In this document: in pieces, positions 27,099 through 36,142 of the stretch
How the letters are laid out: every line of letters starts with the position of its first letter
Position numbering within the stretch: the first letter of the stretch is position 1
Assembly (NCBI GenBank): GCA_947170435.1
Contig: CAMVTO010000001.1
Span: forward strand, 152,489 to 216,488
Direction: 5' to 3'
Origin: an uncultured Clostridia bacterium
Lineage (GTDB): Bacteria; Bacillota; Clostridia; Oscillospirales; Oscillospiraceae
Length of the DNA stretch: 64,000 nt
The notes under the pieces: model-generated
The model's database searches: none
Told to the model about the DNA's origin: nothing
What the model saw: the letters and a program-made list of their open reading frames with translations, nothing else
Position numbers and translations under genes: made by a program

Positions 27099-27303
27099 CT
27101 TGTTATGGGACAAAGAATAGCCATGAATTTTCGGTTGCCGCGCAAGCGGCGAGAAAATTCGGCGATAAGTGACAAGCCGCTTTGCGGCTTTGTCCCATAA
27201 CTTGTTATGGGACAAAGAATAGCCATGAATTTTCGGTTGCCGCGCAAGCGGCGAGAAAATTCGGCGATAAGTGACAAGCCGCTTTGCGGCTTTGTCCCAT
27301 AAC
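27087..27303. repeat. Two perfect 102-base tandem repeats plus a 13-base third start
   Basis: Units 27087-27188 and 27189-27290 are identical; 27291-27303 repeats the first 13 bases. Each unit has three hairpins. The first pairs TTTGTCCCATAAC with GTTATGGGACAAA. The second pairs GAATTTTC with GAAAATTC around GCCGC-GCAA-GCGGC. The third is AAGCCGC-TTT-GCGGCTT. The first arm contains the TAA of the preceding gene. It lies between the glycerophosphodiesterase and the E2-like gene. Confidence 0.95.
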
Positions 27304-27340
27304 AATTTAGAAGAAGAACAACAGGAAAGAGGAAAGCAAC

Positions 27341-28225
27341 ATGGCTGAAACCACGCCGAAGAGGCACTGGGGGGATCGCAAAGATGCGACGCTGCTGCGC
27401 AAGGCGGACTCGATGCATTTCATCATGGGCGTCGTCTACCCCAACCGCCCCGACAACGAGGCGTACATCTCCGAGCGCATCGACCTGACCGCAATCAAGG
27501 AATACTTAGCGAAGAAGAATGTCGAGGGCATCGACTTCAAATACACCTTCTTCCATGTGATCCTGACCGGCCTGCTCAAGACGATCACGCTGCGCCCGAA
27601 GCTCAATCGCTTCTATAAGAACGAAAACTACTACCAGCGGCACGAGATCACCGCCGGTTTTACCATGAAGAAGAAGTTCGACGATCACGCCGAGGAGGGG
27701 CTCGCCTTCATCCACGGCAAGCCGGACGCCACCATTGACAGCATCCACGATGAGATCCGCGACCAGGTCACGGGCTACCGCGGCGGCAAGCACGACAATA
27801 CCGGCGACGCGATGGATCTCTTCAACAGCCTGCCCCGCTGGCTCAGCAAGACGATCGTCCACTTTCTTATGTGGATGGACAAGCACGGCTGGGTACCGCA
27901 GAGCCTGATTGCCAACGACGCCAACTACGCCAGCGTTTTTATCACCAACCTCGGCTCGATCAAGCTCAAGTGCGGTTATCACCACCTCTCCACCTGGGGC
28001 ACGACTTCGCTGTTCGTTGTCATCGGGGAGAAGAAGTGGTCGCCGCTTTATGATGAGCACGGCCTTGTGAAGATGTACGAGTCGCTGGACATCGGCCTGA
28101 CCGTCGACGAGCGCATTGCCGACGGCTATTACTACTCCAAGAGTGTCCGCCTGCTCAAGTATCTGCTCGAGCATCCTGAGGAGCTGGAAAAACCGCTGAG
28201 TGCGGAAGTTGATTTTGAAAAGTGA
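27341..28225 (+). CDS. E2/CAT-fold acyltransferase-like protein without lipoyl domain
   Basis: A 294-residue protein resembling the catalytic domain of 2-oxoacid dehydrogenase E2 acyltransferases. TFFHVILTGLLKTITLRPKLNRF and LTVDERIADGYYYSKSV correspond to the family's conserved segments. In E2 and CAT enzymes the latter begins with a catalytic His (HRxxDG); here the position reads E-R-I-A-D-G, so the usual His is missing. No lipoyl or subunit-binding domain is present. It overlaps the start region of an acyl-CoA synthetase gene. A role in transferring acyl groups activated by that enzyme is inference. Confidence 0.7.
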   Translation: MAETTPKRHWGDRKDATLLRKADSMHFIMGVVYPNRPDNEAYISERIDLTAIKEYLAKKNVEGIDFKYTFFHVILTGLLKTITLRPKLNRFYKNENYYQRHEITAGFTMKKKFDDHAEEGLAFIHGKPDATIDSIHDEIRDQVTGYRGGKHDNTGDAMDLFNSLPRWLSKTIVHFLMWMDKHGWVPQSLIANDANYASVFITNLGSIKLKCGYHHLSTWGTTSLFVVIGEKKWSPLYDEHGLVKMYESLDIGLTVDERIADGYYYSKSVRLLKYLLEHPEELEKPLSAEVDFEK

Positions 28226-28238
28226 GGAAGGTTTTGAA

Positions 28239-29963
28239 ATGAGTCAGATCACAGCAAAGACCCCGTGGAAGGATTTTATGGGTGAGGTTCCCATGCACCT
28301 GGATTACTTCGAAGGTTCCATGTTCGAGGCGGTGGAAAAGGTCGCCAAGCAATACCCCAATCAGATCGCCTTTGACTTTATGGGCAAGTCTACCACTTAC
28401 CGCCAGATGATCATGGAGATCGAGCGCTGCGCCAAGGCGCTCAAGACCATCGGTATCCGCGAGAATGACAAGGTCACCATTGCCATGCCCAACTGCCCGC
28501 AGGCGATCTTTTTGTTCTACGCCGTCAACCTCGTCGGCGCCATCGCCAACATGATCCACCCGCTGAGCGCGGAAAAGGAGATCGAGTTCTACCTGAACGA
28601 ATCCGAAAGCGTGCTCGCCATTACGCTGGATCAGTTCTATGACAAGTTTGAGCGCATCCGCCAGAACACCAAGGTGGTGAACATCGTCATCGCCTCTGTC
28701 AAGGACGCGCTGAGCAAGCCCATCAAGGCGGGCTATATGCTCACCGCGGGGCGTAAGATCGAAAAGATCCCCGCCGACGCGCCGGTGCTGATGTGGAAGG
28801 ACTTCCTGCGGCTTTCCCGCTCCTGCTTCTACAAGACCTACAAGGTCGAGCGCCACGGCAGCGATCCCGCCGTGATCCTCTATTCCGGCGGCACCACCGG
28901 TACCACCAAGGGCATCGTGCTCACCAACCGCAACTTCAACGCGCTCGGTCAGCAGATCGTGGCGACGAATCCGATGTTCCGCCCTGGCGATAAGATGCTC
29001 GCCGCTATGCCGCTGTTCCACGGCTTCGGCCTCGGCGTCTGCGTTCACTCCATGCTCTCGCAGGGCGGCCGCTGCATCCTGATTCCGCGCTTCACACCCA
29101 AGTCCTACGCCAAGCAGATCACCAAGTACCGCTGCAACTTCATCGCCGGCGTTCCCACGCTCTACGAGGCGCTGCTGCGCTTGCCGGGCATGGAGCGCGC
29201 CGACTTCTCCAGCCTCAAGGGCGTGTTCTCCGGCGGCGACAGTCTGAGCATCGAGCTCAAGAAGAAGTTTGACAAGTTCCTCTATGACCACAAGGCGGTC
29301 ATTCAGGTGCGCGAGGGCTACGGCACCACCGAGACTGTCACTGCCTGCTGCCTTACCCCGCCGCACATGCATAAGGAGGGCAGCATCGGCATCCCATTCC
29401 CCGACACCTATATCAAGATCGTCGAGCCGGGCACGGACAAGGAGCTGCCCTACGGCGAGGAGGGCGAGATCCTGCTTGCCGGTCCCACCGTCATGAAGGA
29501 GTACATGAAGCACCCCGACGAGACGGCAAACACGCTGCGCACCCATGCCGACGGCCTAACCTGGGTCTACACCGGTGACCTCGGCAGCATGGACAGCGAG
29601 GGCTTTGTGTTCTTTAAGGGCCGCGCCAAGCGCATGATCATCTCGTCCGGCTACAACGTCTATCCCGCGCAGATCGAGAACATTATCGACGCCCACGAGG
29701 CGGTGCAGATGAGCTGCGTCATCGGCGTGCCCGACGCGTATAAGATGCAGAAGGTCAAGGCGTTCGTGAAGCTCAACCCAGGCTTTGAGGCGAACGACGA
29801 GACCAAGCAGGCGATCCTTGCCCATTGCGCCAAGCATGTGGCAAAGTACGCCATGCCCTACGACGTGGAGTTCCGCGACGAGCTGCCCAAGACGCTGGTC
29901 GGCAAGGTGGCGTATCGCATTTTGGAGGAAGAGGAGCTTGCCAAGATCGCACAGGCGAGCTAA
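28239..29963 (+). CDS. AMP-forming acyl-CoA synthetase
   Basis: A 574-residue member of the ANL adenylating superfamily. The ATG at 28239 is preceded by AGGAAGG. The phosphate-binding loop is YSGGTTGTTKGIVLTNRNF, the A5 motif EGYGTTET, A7 YTGDLGSMD, A8 region KRMIISSGYNVYPAQIE, and the catalytic lysine is in TLVGKVAYR near the C-terminus. The chain-length preference is not evident; a fatty acid or other carboxylic acid is likely. It follows the E2-like protein directly and precedes a GHMP kinase gene by 18 bases. Confidence 0.92.
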   Translation: MSQITAKTPWKDFMGEVPMHLDYFEGSMFEAVEKVAKQYPNQIAFDFMGKSTTYRQMIMEIERCAKALKTIGIRENDKVTIAMPNCPQAIFLFYAVNLVGAIANMIHPLSAEKEIEFYLNESESVLAITLDQFYDKFERIRQNTKVVNIVIASVKDALSKPIKAGYMLTAGRKIEKIPADAPVLMWKDFLRLSRSCFYKTYKVERHGSDPAVILYSGGTTGTTKGIVLTNRNFNALGQQIVATNPMFRPGDKMLAAMPLFHGFGLGVCVHSMLSQGGRCILIPRFTPKSYAKQITKYRCNFIAGVPTLYEALLRLPGMERADFSSLKGVFSGGDSLSIELKKKFDKFLYDHKAVIQVREGYGTTETVTACCLTPPHMHKEGSIGIPFPDTYIKIVEPGTDKELPYGEEGEILLAGPTVMKEYMKHPDETANTLRTHADGLTWVYTGDLGSMDSEGFVFFKGRAKRMIISSGYNVYPAQIENIIDAHEAVQMSCVIGVPDAYKMQKVKAFVKLNPGFEANDETKQAILAHCAKHVAKYAMPYDVEFRDELPKTLVGKVAYRILEEEELAKIAQAS

Positions 29964-29981
29964 CGCAGATCGGAGGAAACG

Positions 29982-31262
29982 ATGCACGCAAAGGAATTGC
30001 TCAGCGCCCTCTATGACGGGCGGTTTGACGACGCCCTGCGCCCGGTCTACGGGGCACAGGGACTCAAAACCGTGTACGGCCGCATTGAGTCGGTGGTGCA
30101 CGGCTTCTGCCAGAACTTTGACCCGAACGAGACTTGCGATGTAACGGTGTTCAGCGCACCGGGGCGCACGGAGCTGGGCGGCAATCACACCGACCACCAG
30201 CACGGTTGTGGCCTTGCCGGCAGTGTGGACATGGATACGCTGGCCTGCGTTGCCCGCTGTGATGAGCCGACGATCTGTGTGCTCTCCAAGGGCCACAACC
30301 CCGTGCGCGTGGATCTGCACGACACCGAGATACATACGTCGGAGCTGAGCAGCTCGTCCGCGCTGGTGCGCGGCGTGGCGGTGCGGCTGCGCGAGCTGGG
30401 CGGCGACGCGGGCGGCTTCAACGCCTACACCGAAACCCGTGTGCTGCGGGGCTCCGGCCTCTCCAGCTCCGCGGCGTTCGAGGTGTTGATCGGGCAGATC
30501 ATCAACCAGCTCTTCTGCGGCGGGAGGTTCAACTCCACCGACCTCGCCAAGGTTGGGCAGTACGCCGAGAACGTCTATTACGGCAAGCCCTGCGGATTGC
30601 TGGATCAGATGGCCTGTGCCACCGGCGGCGTGGTCGCCATTGACTTTGCCGATCCCCAGAACCCTGACGTACAGCGCTGCGCGGTGGATTTTGCCGGGGA
30701 GGGCTACGCCCTGGTCATCATTGACAGCGGCGCCAACCACTCTGACCTGGATGGCGAGTATGCCGCCATCACGCAGGAGATGGGCGCTGTGGCGCAGTTC
30801 TTTGGCAAGAGCGTGCTGCATGAGGTGGACGAAGCGGAATTTCTCCGCCGCGAGGACGAGGTGCGCAGCGCCCTCGGCGAGCGCCCGGTGCTCCGCGCGG
30901 AACATTTCTTCGCCGAGACCAAGCGCGCCGAAGCGCAGTACGCGGCGCTCAAGCGCGGCGATTTTGCGCTCTATCTGGCGCTGGTACGCGAGTCCGGGGA
31001 ATCCTCGGAAACCAAGCTGCAAAACGTGTCCGTTGCTCGCCCGGACGGTGACCGGCTGCTGCGGGTGATCCGCCGCGCGCGGGAGCTGGCCGGCCCCACG
31101 GGCGCGGCGCGTGTCCACGGCGGCGGCTTCGCCGGCACGGCGCAGGCGTATGTGCCGCGCGGGCAACTGGAAGACTTTGTGAGCGCCATCGAGGGCGAGT
31201 TCGGCGAGGGCTGCTGCCATATCGTGCAGATCCGCAACGTCGGCGGCGTACAGCTGATATAA
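29982..31262 (+). CDS. Galactokinase-like GHMP kinase
   Basis: A 426-residue GHMP-family kinase with the galactokinase signature GRTELGGNHTDHQHG near residue 62, the phosphate loop GSGLSSSAAFEV, GLLDQMACATGG with the catalytic Asp, and GGGFAGTAQAYV at the C-terminal end. It is longer at the N-terminus than E. coli GalK (382 residues). The GRTELGGNHTDH form is common to bacterial galactokinase paralogues, so the exact sugar is uncertain. No other Leloir gene is adjacent. It ends in a bidirectional terminator. Confidence 0.85.
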   Translation: MHAKELLSALYDGRFDDALRPVYGAQGLKTVYGRIESVVHGFCQNFDPNETCDVTVFSAPGRTELGGNHTDHQHGCGLAGSVDMDTLACVARCDEPTICVLSKGHNPVRVDLHDTEIHTSELSSSSALVRGVAVRLRELGGDAGGFNAYTETRVLRGSGLSSSAAFEVLIGQIINQLFCGGRFNSTDLAKVGQYAENVYYGKPCGLLDQMACATGGVVAIDFADPQNPDVQRCAVDFAGEGYALVIIDSGANHSDLDGEYAAITQEMGAVAQFFGKSVLHEVDEAEFLRREDEVRSALGERPVLRAEHFFAETKRAEAQYAALKRGDFALYLALVRESGESSETKLQNVSVARPDGDRLLRVIRRARELAGPTGAARVHGGGFAGTAQAYVPRGQLEDFVSAIEGEFGEGCCHIVQIRNVGGVQLI

Positions 31263-31267
31263 ACAAA

Positions 31268-31297
31268 AAAAGGTTCCGCCAATCGGCGGAACCTTTT
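31268..31297. terminator. Bidirectional terminator
   Basis: AAAAGGTTCCGCC (31268-31280) pairs with GGCGGAACCTTTT (31285-31297). It serves the GHMP kinase gene and the convergent membrane-protein gene, whose stop codon overlaps the right end. Confidence 0.9.
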
Positions 31298-32015
31298 AGC
31301 TTTTGGGGTATTTGCGGTGCAGCTCGTGTTTTTTGATGACGCACATCTTGTCCGTACAGTTCTCACAGGCGAGAAAGGCGTTGGTCTCCTCCACAAAGCG
31401 CTCAGGATGCTTGTAATAAGTGACCTCCCAAAGGACGGTGCACACCAGTGCGAGACCAACCACGCTCCACGACCAGAAGTGCGGGATGAAGATCAGCGGC
31501 GTCGCGATCATAATGGTGCCCCAGGCGAAGATGCGGCAGGTGACGCAGCACTTGTTTTTCATCACCAGCTTCTGAAACGGGCAGTAGAACATGATGCAGA
31601 TGAGGTCGGAGAGGTAGTAGAACGTCGCGAGCAGTACCAGCGTGGGCACACCGATGATTCCACGCAGATAGAGCACCAGAAACACCAGATTCAGCGCGAT
31701 CCACAGCAGCGCCACGCGCGTTGCGCCGAGGTCCAGGCGGGTGAGGCGCGTGCGCAGCCGCAGGTTGTCCGCGATGGTCTCAATGCGGTCAAAGTACTGC
31801 GGGAACTGCTTGAGGCACCCGCGGCTGACGCGGGAGTGCGGCGAGAGCTGGAGCGCGAAGGAGACGATGAAAAACAGCCACAGCAGGTTGACGGGGTGCA
31901 GCAGCGCCTGGTTTTTCGTGAAGTCCAGTGCGGAGCGATTGGTGAGAAACGTGACAAATACGCACACCAGCACCAGCGCGCGGAAGAGAAAACGCACCAG
32001 ATAGGAGCGCAGCAT
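31296..32015 (-). CDS. Polytopic membrane protein with C-terminal cysteine motifs
   Basis: A 239-residue protein, family not recognised. It has about six hydrophobic segments. Cysteine-rich elements follow: CPFQKLVMKNKCCVTCRIFAWG and, near the C-terminus, CENCTDKMCVIKK. These could bind metal or an iron-sulfur cluster. It is the last gene of the minus-strand operon running from the nucleoside phosphorylase through recG. The ATG is 29 bases after the recG stop and has only a poorly spaced GAGGTGA upstream. No function is proposed. Confidence 0.75.
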   Translation of the reverse strand: MLRSYLVRFLFRALVLVCVFVTFLTNRSALDFTKNQALLHPVNLLWLFFIVSFALQLSPHSRVSRGCLKQFPQYFDRIETIADNLRLRTRLTRLDLGATRVALLWIALNLVFLVLYLRGIIGVPTLVLLATFYYLSDLICIMFYCPFQKLVMKNKCCVTCRIFAWGTIMIATPLIFIPHFWSWSVVGLALVCTVLWEVTYYKHPERFVEETNAFLACENCTDKMCVIKKHELHRKYPKS

Positions 32016-32044
32016 TTTTGTGGCGTTTTGCGTACAGGGTCACC

Positions 32045-34093
32045 TCAATTCATTGCTGTGGCGTTGAGTTCAAACAGTTCGTCGATCCGTCCGCGCAGCG
32101 CAGGGTGCGCCGTGAGATCGGGATCGGCTGCGATCAACTGCTCCGCGGCGGCGCGCGCCTGGTGCAGCAGCTCCATGTCGCAGGTGAGGTCTGCCACACG
32201 CAGCGATGGCAGGCCGTGCTGACGCGAGCCGAAGAAGTCGCCGGGGCCGCGAAGCTTCAGGTCTTCCTCGGCAATCTCGAAGCCGTTGCCGGTGCGGGTC
32301 ATCACGGAAAGACGCTGGCGGTTGTCCTCGCCGGGGTTGTCGGAGACGAGAATGCAGTAGGATTTGTGCTGCCCGCGTCCCACACGCCCCCGCAGCTGAT
32401 GGAGCTGCGAGAGGCCGAAGCACTCGGCGTTTTCAATCAACATCACCGAGGCGTTTGGCACGTCCACACCGACCTCGACGACCGTGGTGGAGACCAGAAT
32501 ATCAATTTCCCCGGCGGCGAAGGCGCGCATGACCGCATCCTTCTCCCGGGGCTTCATTTTGCCGTGGATGGGCGCCACCGTGAGATCGGGAAAGACCTCC
32601 TTTTGCAGCGTATCGGCGTAGGCGGTCACCGCCTTGCGCTCGTCAGCAAGCTCGTCGTTTTCCGCCACCATCGGGCATACGATGTACGCCTGCCGGCCTT
32701 CGGCGATCTGCTTGCGCAGGAAGTCGTAAATGCGCTTGTGATAGCTCGAATTCACCGCAAAGGTGTCGATGCTCTGACGGCCGGGGGGCAACTCGTCGAT
32801 GAGCGACACATCGAGGTCGCCGTAGATCATCAGCGCCAGCGTGCGGGGGATCGGCGTCGCGGACATCACCAGCAGGTGCGGATGGTCGCCCTTGGCACCA
32901 AGTGCCGCACGCTGATCCACGCCAAAGCGGTGCTGCTCGTCGGTCACGACGAGGCCCAGCTTCTGATACTGCACATCCGATGTGATGAGCGCGTGGGTGC
33001 CGATGGCAAGCGTGATCTCGCCGGAGGCCAGCTGCTCCAGAATGGAGCGGCGGGTTTTCGCGGTGGTGGAGGCGGTCAGCAGCGTGCAGCGCACACCAAA
33101 GCCCTCCAGCAGCGGAGCGAGAGTCTTGTAGTGCTGCTCCGCGAGGATCTCGGTCGGCACCATCAGCGCGGACTGCATCCCGTTTTGCGCCGCAAACCAG
33201 ATCGCCGCTGCGGCGACCATCGTCTTGCCGGATCCAACGTCGCCCTGCACCAGTCGGTTCATCGGGCGCTCAGCGCACATATCCCGCACTGCGTCGTCAA
33301 TGGCGCGCTTTTGGGCGTTTGTCAACGAAAAGGGGAGCGCGCCGTAGAACGGCGCGAGGTCGACGGGCTCGCACCTCTGCCCGGTCACGGCGCCGCGGCG
33401 TTCGCGCAGGAGCCGCATCCCCAGCGTCAGCAGGTACAGCTCTTCAAATACCAGCCGCCGCCGGGCGACGGCAAGCGCCTCGTCGTCCGCGGGAAAGTGG
33501 ACGTTTTCGTAGGCGTAGCGGACGTGACAGAGCTGATACGCCTTGCGCGTGTCCTCGGGGAGAAAGTCGGTCAGATCACCGGCGCAGGCATCCAGCCCCT
33601 GCCGCACGGCGCTCGCGAGCACGTTCTGGCTCACCCCGGCGGTCAGCGGATAGATGGGCACAATGCGGCCTGTGATGCGGTTTGCGCCCTCAGGCTCAAA
33701 AAGAGGATTCGTCATCTGCTTGCGCAGCAGATTGCCCTCCGCCTTGCCGTAAAAGACGTATTCCTCACCGATGTGAAAGCTGTTTTTGAGATAGCTTTGG
33801 TTGAAATAGGTCAAATCGAGCGCAGCCGATTCATCCACAACACGGAGCTTGACGAGGTCAAGTCCTTTGCGGATATGGGAGAGCTTCGGCTCTGTGGCGA
33901 CCACGGCGCGGACGCAGGCGTTCTCGCCGGGTACGAGATCGGCAATGCGCTGATACGCCCGCCGGTCCTCATAGGCGCGCGGGAAGTAGGAAATCAGCTC
34001 CCGCAGGTTGGTGATCCCCAGCTTTTGCAGGGATTTTGCCCGCTGCTCGCCAACGCCCTTGACGTAGCGCACGTCGGTTGACATGTCAGGCAT
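32045..34093 (-). CDS. recG: ATP-dependent DNA helicase RecG
   Basis: A 682-residue RecG, which drives branch migration and fork regression. The N-terminal wedge/OB domain includes YFNQSYLKNSFHIGEEYVFYG. The helicase core has Walker A VGSGKTMVA, the DEQHRFG box in place of DEAH, and QLRGRVGRG of motif VI. The C-terminal LKLRGPGDFFGSRQHG is a RecG hallmark. It lies five bases after the dihydrofolate reductase gene on the minus strand. Confidence 0.97.
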   Translation of the reverse strand: MPDMSTDVRYVKGVGEQRAKSLQKLGITNLRELISYFPRAYEDRRAYQRIADLVPGENACVRAVVATEPKLSHIRKGLDLVKLRVVDESAALDLTYFNQSYLKNSFHIGEEYVFYGKAEGNLLRKQMTNPLFEPEGANRITGRIVPIYPLTAGVSQNVLASAVRQGLDACAGDLTDFLPEDTRKAYQLCHVRYAYENVHFPADDEALAVARRRLVFEELYLLTLGMRLLRERRGAVTGQRCEPVDLAPFYGALPFSLTNAQKRAIDDAVRDMCAERPMNRLVQGDVGSGKTMVAAAAIWFAAQNGMQSALMVPTEILAEQHYKTLAPLLEGFGVRCTLLTASTTAKTRRSILEQLASGEITLAIGTHALITSDVQYQKLGLVVTDEQHRFGVDQRAALGAKGDHPHLLVMSATPIPRTLALMIYGDLDVSLIDELPPGRQSIDTFAVNSSYHKRIYDFLRKQIAEGRQAYIVCPMVAENDELADERKAVTAYADTLQKEVFPDLTVAPIHGKMKPREKDAVMRAFAAGEIDILVSTTVVEVGVDVPNASVMLIENAECFGLSQLHQLRGRVGRGQHKSYCILVSDNPGEDNRQRLSVMTRTGNGFEIAEEDLKLRGPGDFFGSRQHGLPSLRVADLTCDMELLHQARAAAEQLIAADPDLTAHPALRGRIDELFELNATAMN

Positions 34094-34097
34094 AGGG

Positions 34098-34571
34098 TTA
34101 CTTCTTTACGTAGTCAATGTATTGGAACTTGAGGCCGTTTTCCTCCATGACCTCGCTCTCGGACTCCACTTGCCAGTCGGCATGCTTGTCGAGGTTGGGG
34201 AAAAAGCTGTCTGCCTTGGGAGCGGCAAAGACCTTCGTGGCACGGACGCGGTCAAAGTAGGGGCGCATCTGCGTGTAGACACTGGCGCCGCCGACCACAA
34301 TGGCGTCGTCACCGGCGAGGACGACGGCCTCCTCCGGCGTGTGAGCCAGCTCTGCGCCCTCGATGGGCTCCTCGCTGTGGGTCAGGACGATGTTGCGGCG
34401 CCCCGGCAGGGGCTTGCCGCCGGGAAAGGTCTTGAGCGTGCGGGAACCGTAGATGATTGTCTTGCCAAGGGTCAGCTCCTTAAAGCGCTTCATATCGGCG
34501 GAGATGCGGAACAGCAGGTCGCCGTCGACGCCGATGCCCCAGTTTTCACTGACACAAACGATTGCTTGCAT
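34098..34571 (-). CDS. folA: Dihydrofolate reductase
   Basis: A 157-residue DHFR that reduces dihydrofolate to tetrahydrofolate with NADPH. Family residues are in place: the N-terminal MQAIVCVSENWGIGVDGDLLF with the loop around G-x-D-G, FKELTLGKTIIYGSRTLKTFP, and IVVGGASVYTQM near residue 95. The active-site acid of helix B is D27 in ISADMKRF. It directly follows thyA in the operon, which fits regeneration of the tetrahydrofolate that thymidylate synthase oxidises. Confidence 0.95.
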   Translation of the reverse strand: MQAIVCVSENWGIGVDGDLLFRISADMKRFKELTLGKTIIYGSRTLKTFPGGKPLPGRRNIVLTHSEEPIEGAELAHTPEEAVVLAGDDAIVVGGASVYTQMRPYFDRVRATKVFAAPKADSFFPNLDKHADWQVESESEVMEENGLKFQYIDYVKK

Positions 34572-34595
34572 ACAAAAGCCTCGCTTTTCTAACGA

Positions 34596-35426
34596 TCAAA
34601 TCGCAATGGGGATCTTGTCCTCAAAGGGAGAGTATTCGTAGTGCTCCAGCGTAAAGCTGTCCTTGGTGAAGGCGTAGAAGTCCGTCACCGAGGGGTCGAC
34701 CGTGAACTTCGGCGCGGGACGCTCAGGCTCTTGGAGCATCTTCTCGATGATGGGGATATGCCGGTCGTAGATGTGGCAGTCGGCGATCACATGCACCAGC
34801 TCGCCTGCCTTGAGGCCGCTGACCTGTGCGAACATGTGCACCAGCACCGCGTACTGCACCACGTTCCAGTTGTTTGCCGCCAGCATGTCCTGCGAGCGCT
34901 GGTTCAAAATCGCGTTGAGCGTATTGCCGCTGACGTTGAAGGTCATCGAGTAGGCGCAGGGATAGAGCGCCATCTCGCTGAGATCGGCAAAGTTATAGAT
35001 ATTGGTGAGAATGCGGCGGGAGGCGGGGTTGTGCTTTAAGTCGAACAGCACGCGATCCACCTGATCCATGTCGCCCTCTTTGTAGTGGTGCTTGACGCCC
35101 AGCTGATAACCGTAGGCCTTGCCGATGGAGCCGTTCTCATCCGCCCAGGCATCCCAGATGTGGCTGGAGAGGTCGTGGACGTTATTGGACTTCTTTTGCC
35201 AGATCCACAGCAGCTCGTCCACCGCGCTCTTCCAGTAGGTGCGGCGGAGCGTCAGAATCGGGAACTCCTTTTGCAGGTCGTAGCGGTTCACGACGCCGAA
35301 TTTCTTGATGGTATGGGCGGGAGTACCGTCCTCCCAGTGCGGCCGGACCGTAAGATTGTCATCCCGGACGCCGTTGTTCAGAATGTCCAGACAGGTTTGG
35401 CGAAAGACTTGGTCGGCATAGGCCAT
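34596..35426 (-). CDS. thyA: Thymidylate synthase
   Basis: A 276-residue ThyA-type enzyme that methylates dUMP with methylene-tetrahydrofolate. The catalytic cysteine is in LYPCAYSMTFNV. NQRSQDMLAANNWNV, DCHIYDRHIP and the C-terminal PFEDKIPIAI are conserved. The N-terminal half has the folate/dUMP region around FPILTLRRTYWKSAVDE. AGGAGG precedes the ATG. It is placed between the racemase gene and folA, forming a folate/thymidylate unit. Confidence 0.97.
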   Translation of the reverse strand: MAYADQVFRQTCLDILNNGVRDDNLTVRPHWEDGTPAHTIKKFGVVNRYDLQKEFPILTLRRTYWKSAVDELLWIWQKKSNNVHDLSSHIWDAWADENGSIGKAYGYQLGVKHHYKEGDMDQVDRVLFDLKHNPASRRILTNIYNFADLSEMALYPCAYSMTFNVSGNTLNAILNQRSQDMLAANNWNVVQYAVLVHMFAQVSGLKAGELVHVIADCHIYDRHIPIIEKMLQEPERPAPKFTVDPSVTDFYAFTKDSFTLEHYEYSPFEDKIPIAI

Positions 35427-35443
35427 GGGGCAGTTCCTCCTGG

Positions 35444-36142
35444 TTATTTGATGGGGTAGCCGATGAAGCGGAGAGCGCCCAGCGCCAGCTCCAGCGTCGG
35501 ATCGACGGCGGGGTAGTCGAGGTGATAGAGGTCGAACGCGAGGGGCAGCTCGGTACAGCCGAGCACCAGCGTCTCCGCGCCCGCGGCGAGAAGCCCCTCA
35601 CAGGCGGCGCGGAAGGCGGAGGCGTCATAATCGAGCTTTCCTGCCTTGATGCCGCTGTAGATGATGTCCATGACGGCTGCCTGCGCGGCGCTCGGCGGCG
35701 TCAGCAGCGCGATGCCGCTGTCGGCAAAGGCACGCTGGTAGATGCCGACCTGCACCGTGCCGTCGGTGGCGAGCAGACCTGCGCGCTTCACGCCGCGCGC
35801 ACGCAGCGTATCGCAGGTCAGGGTGATCATGTGCAGCATCGGGATATGGACCGCCGCCGCTACCGCGTCATAGAAGCAGTGGGCGGTATTGCAGGGCATG
35901 ATCAGTACGTCCGCGCCGATGCGCTCCAGATGCTGTGCGCTTTTGATCATCTCCGGCGTGGGATCGGCGCCGCCGTGGAGCAGCGCCTCCGTGCGGTCAG
36001 CGATGTCGGTGTTGGAGTCGATGACGACCCGTGGGTGCTCCTGATCGGACTTTGCGTCCGTGTGGACCGTGATCTTCCGGAACAGGTCGACCGTCGCCAG
36101 CGGCCCCATGCCGCCGAGAATACCGATGGTTTTTTTGGTCAT
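35444..36142 (-). CDS. Aspartate/glutamate racemase family protein
   Basis: A 232-residue cofactor-independent racemase of the Asp/Glu superfamily. The N-terminal [14 protein letters not shown] is typical. The two catalytic cysteines are in [12 protein letters not shown] and [11 protein letters not shown]. The preference for aspartate or glutamate is not decidable here. It begins in an ATGA overlap with the upstream nucleoside phosphorylase gene and lies 17 bases before thyA. Confidence 0.92.
   Translation of the reverse strand: MTKKTIGILGGMGPLATVDLFRKITVHTDAKSDQEHPRVVIDSNTDIADRTEALLHGGADPTPEMIKSAQHLERIGADVLIMPCNTAHCFYDAVAAAVHIPMLHMITLTCDTLRARGVKRAGLLATDGTVQVGIYQRAFADSGIALLTPPSAAQAAVMDIIYSGIKAGKLDYDASAFRAACEGLLAAGAETLVLGCTELPLAFDLYHLDYPAVDPTLELALGALRFIGYPIK

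Noticed and set aside
27087..27303. A CRISPR array
   Set aside because: There are only two full units, they are 102 bases long and identical throughout, with no spacers and no cas genes nearby.
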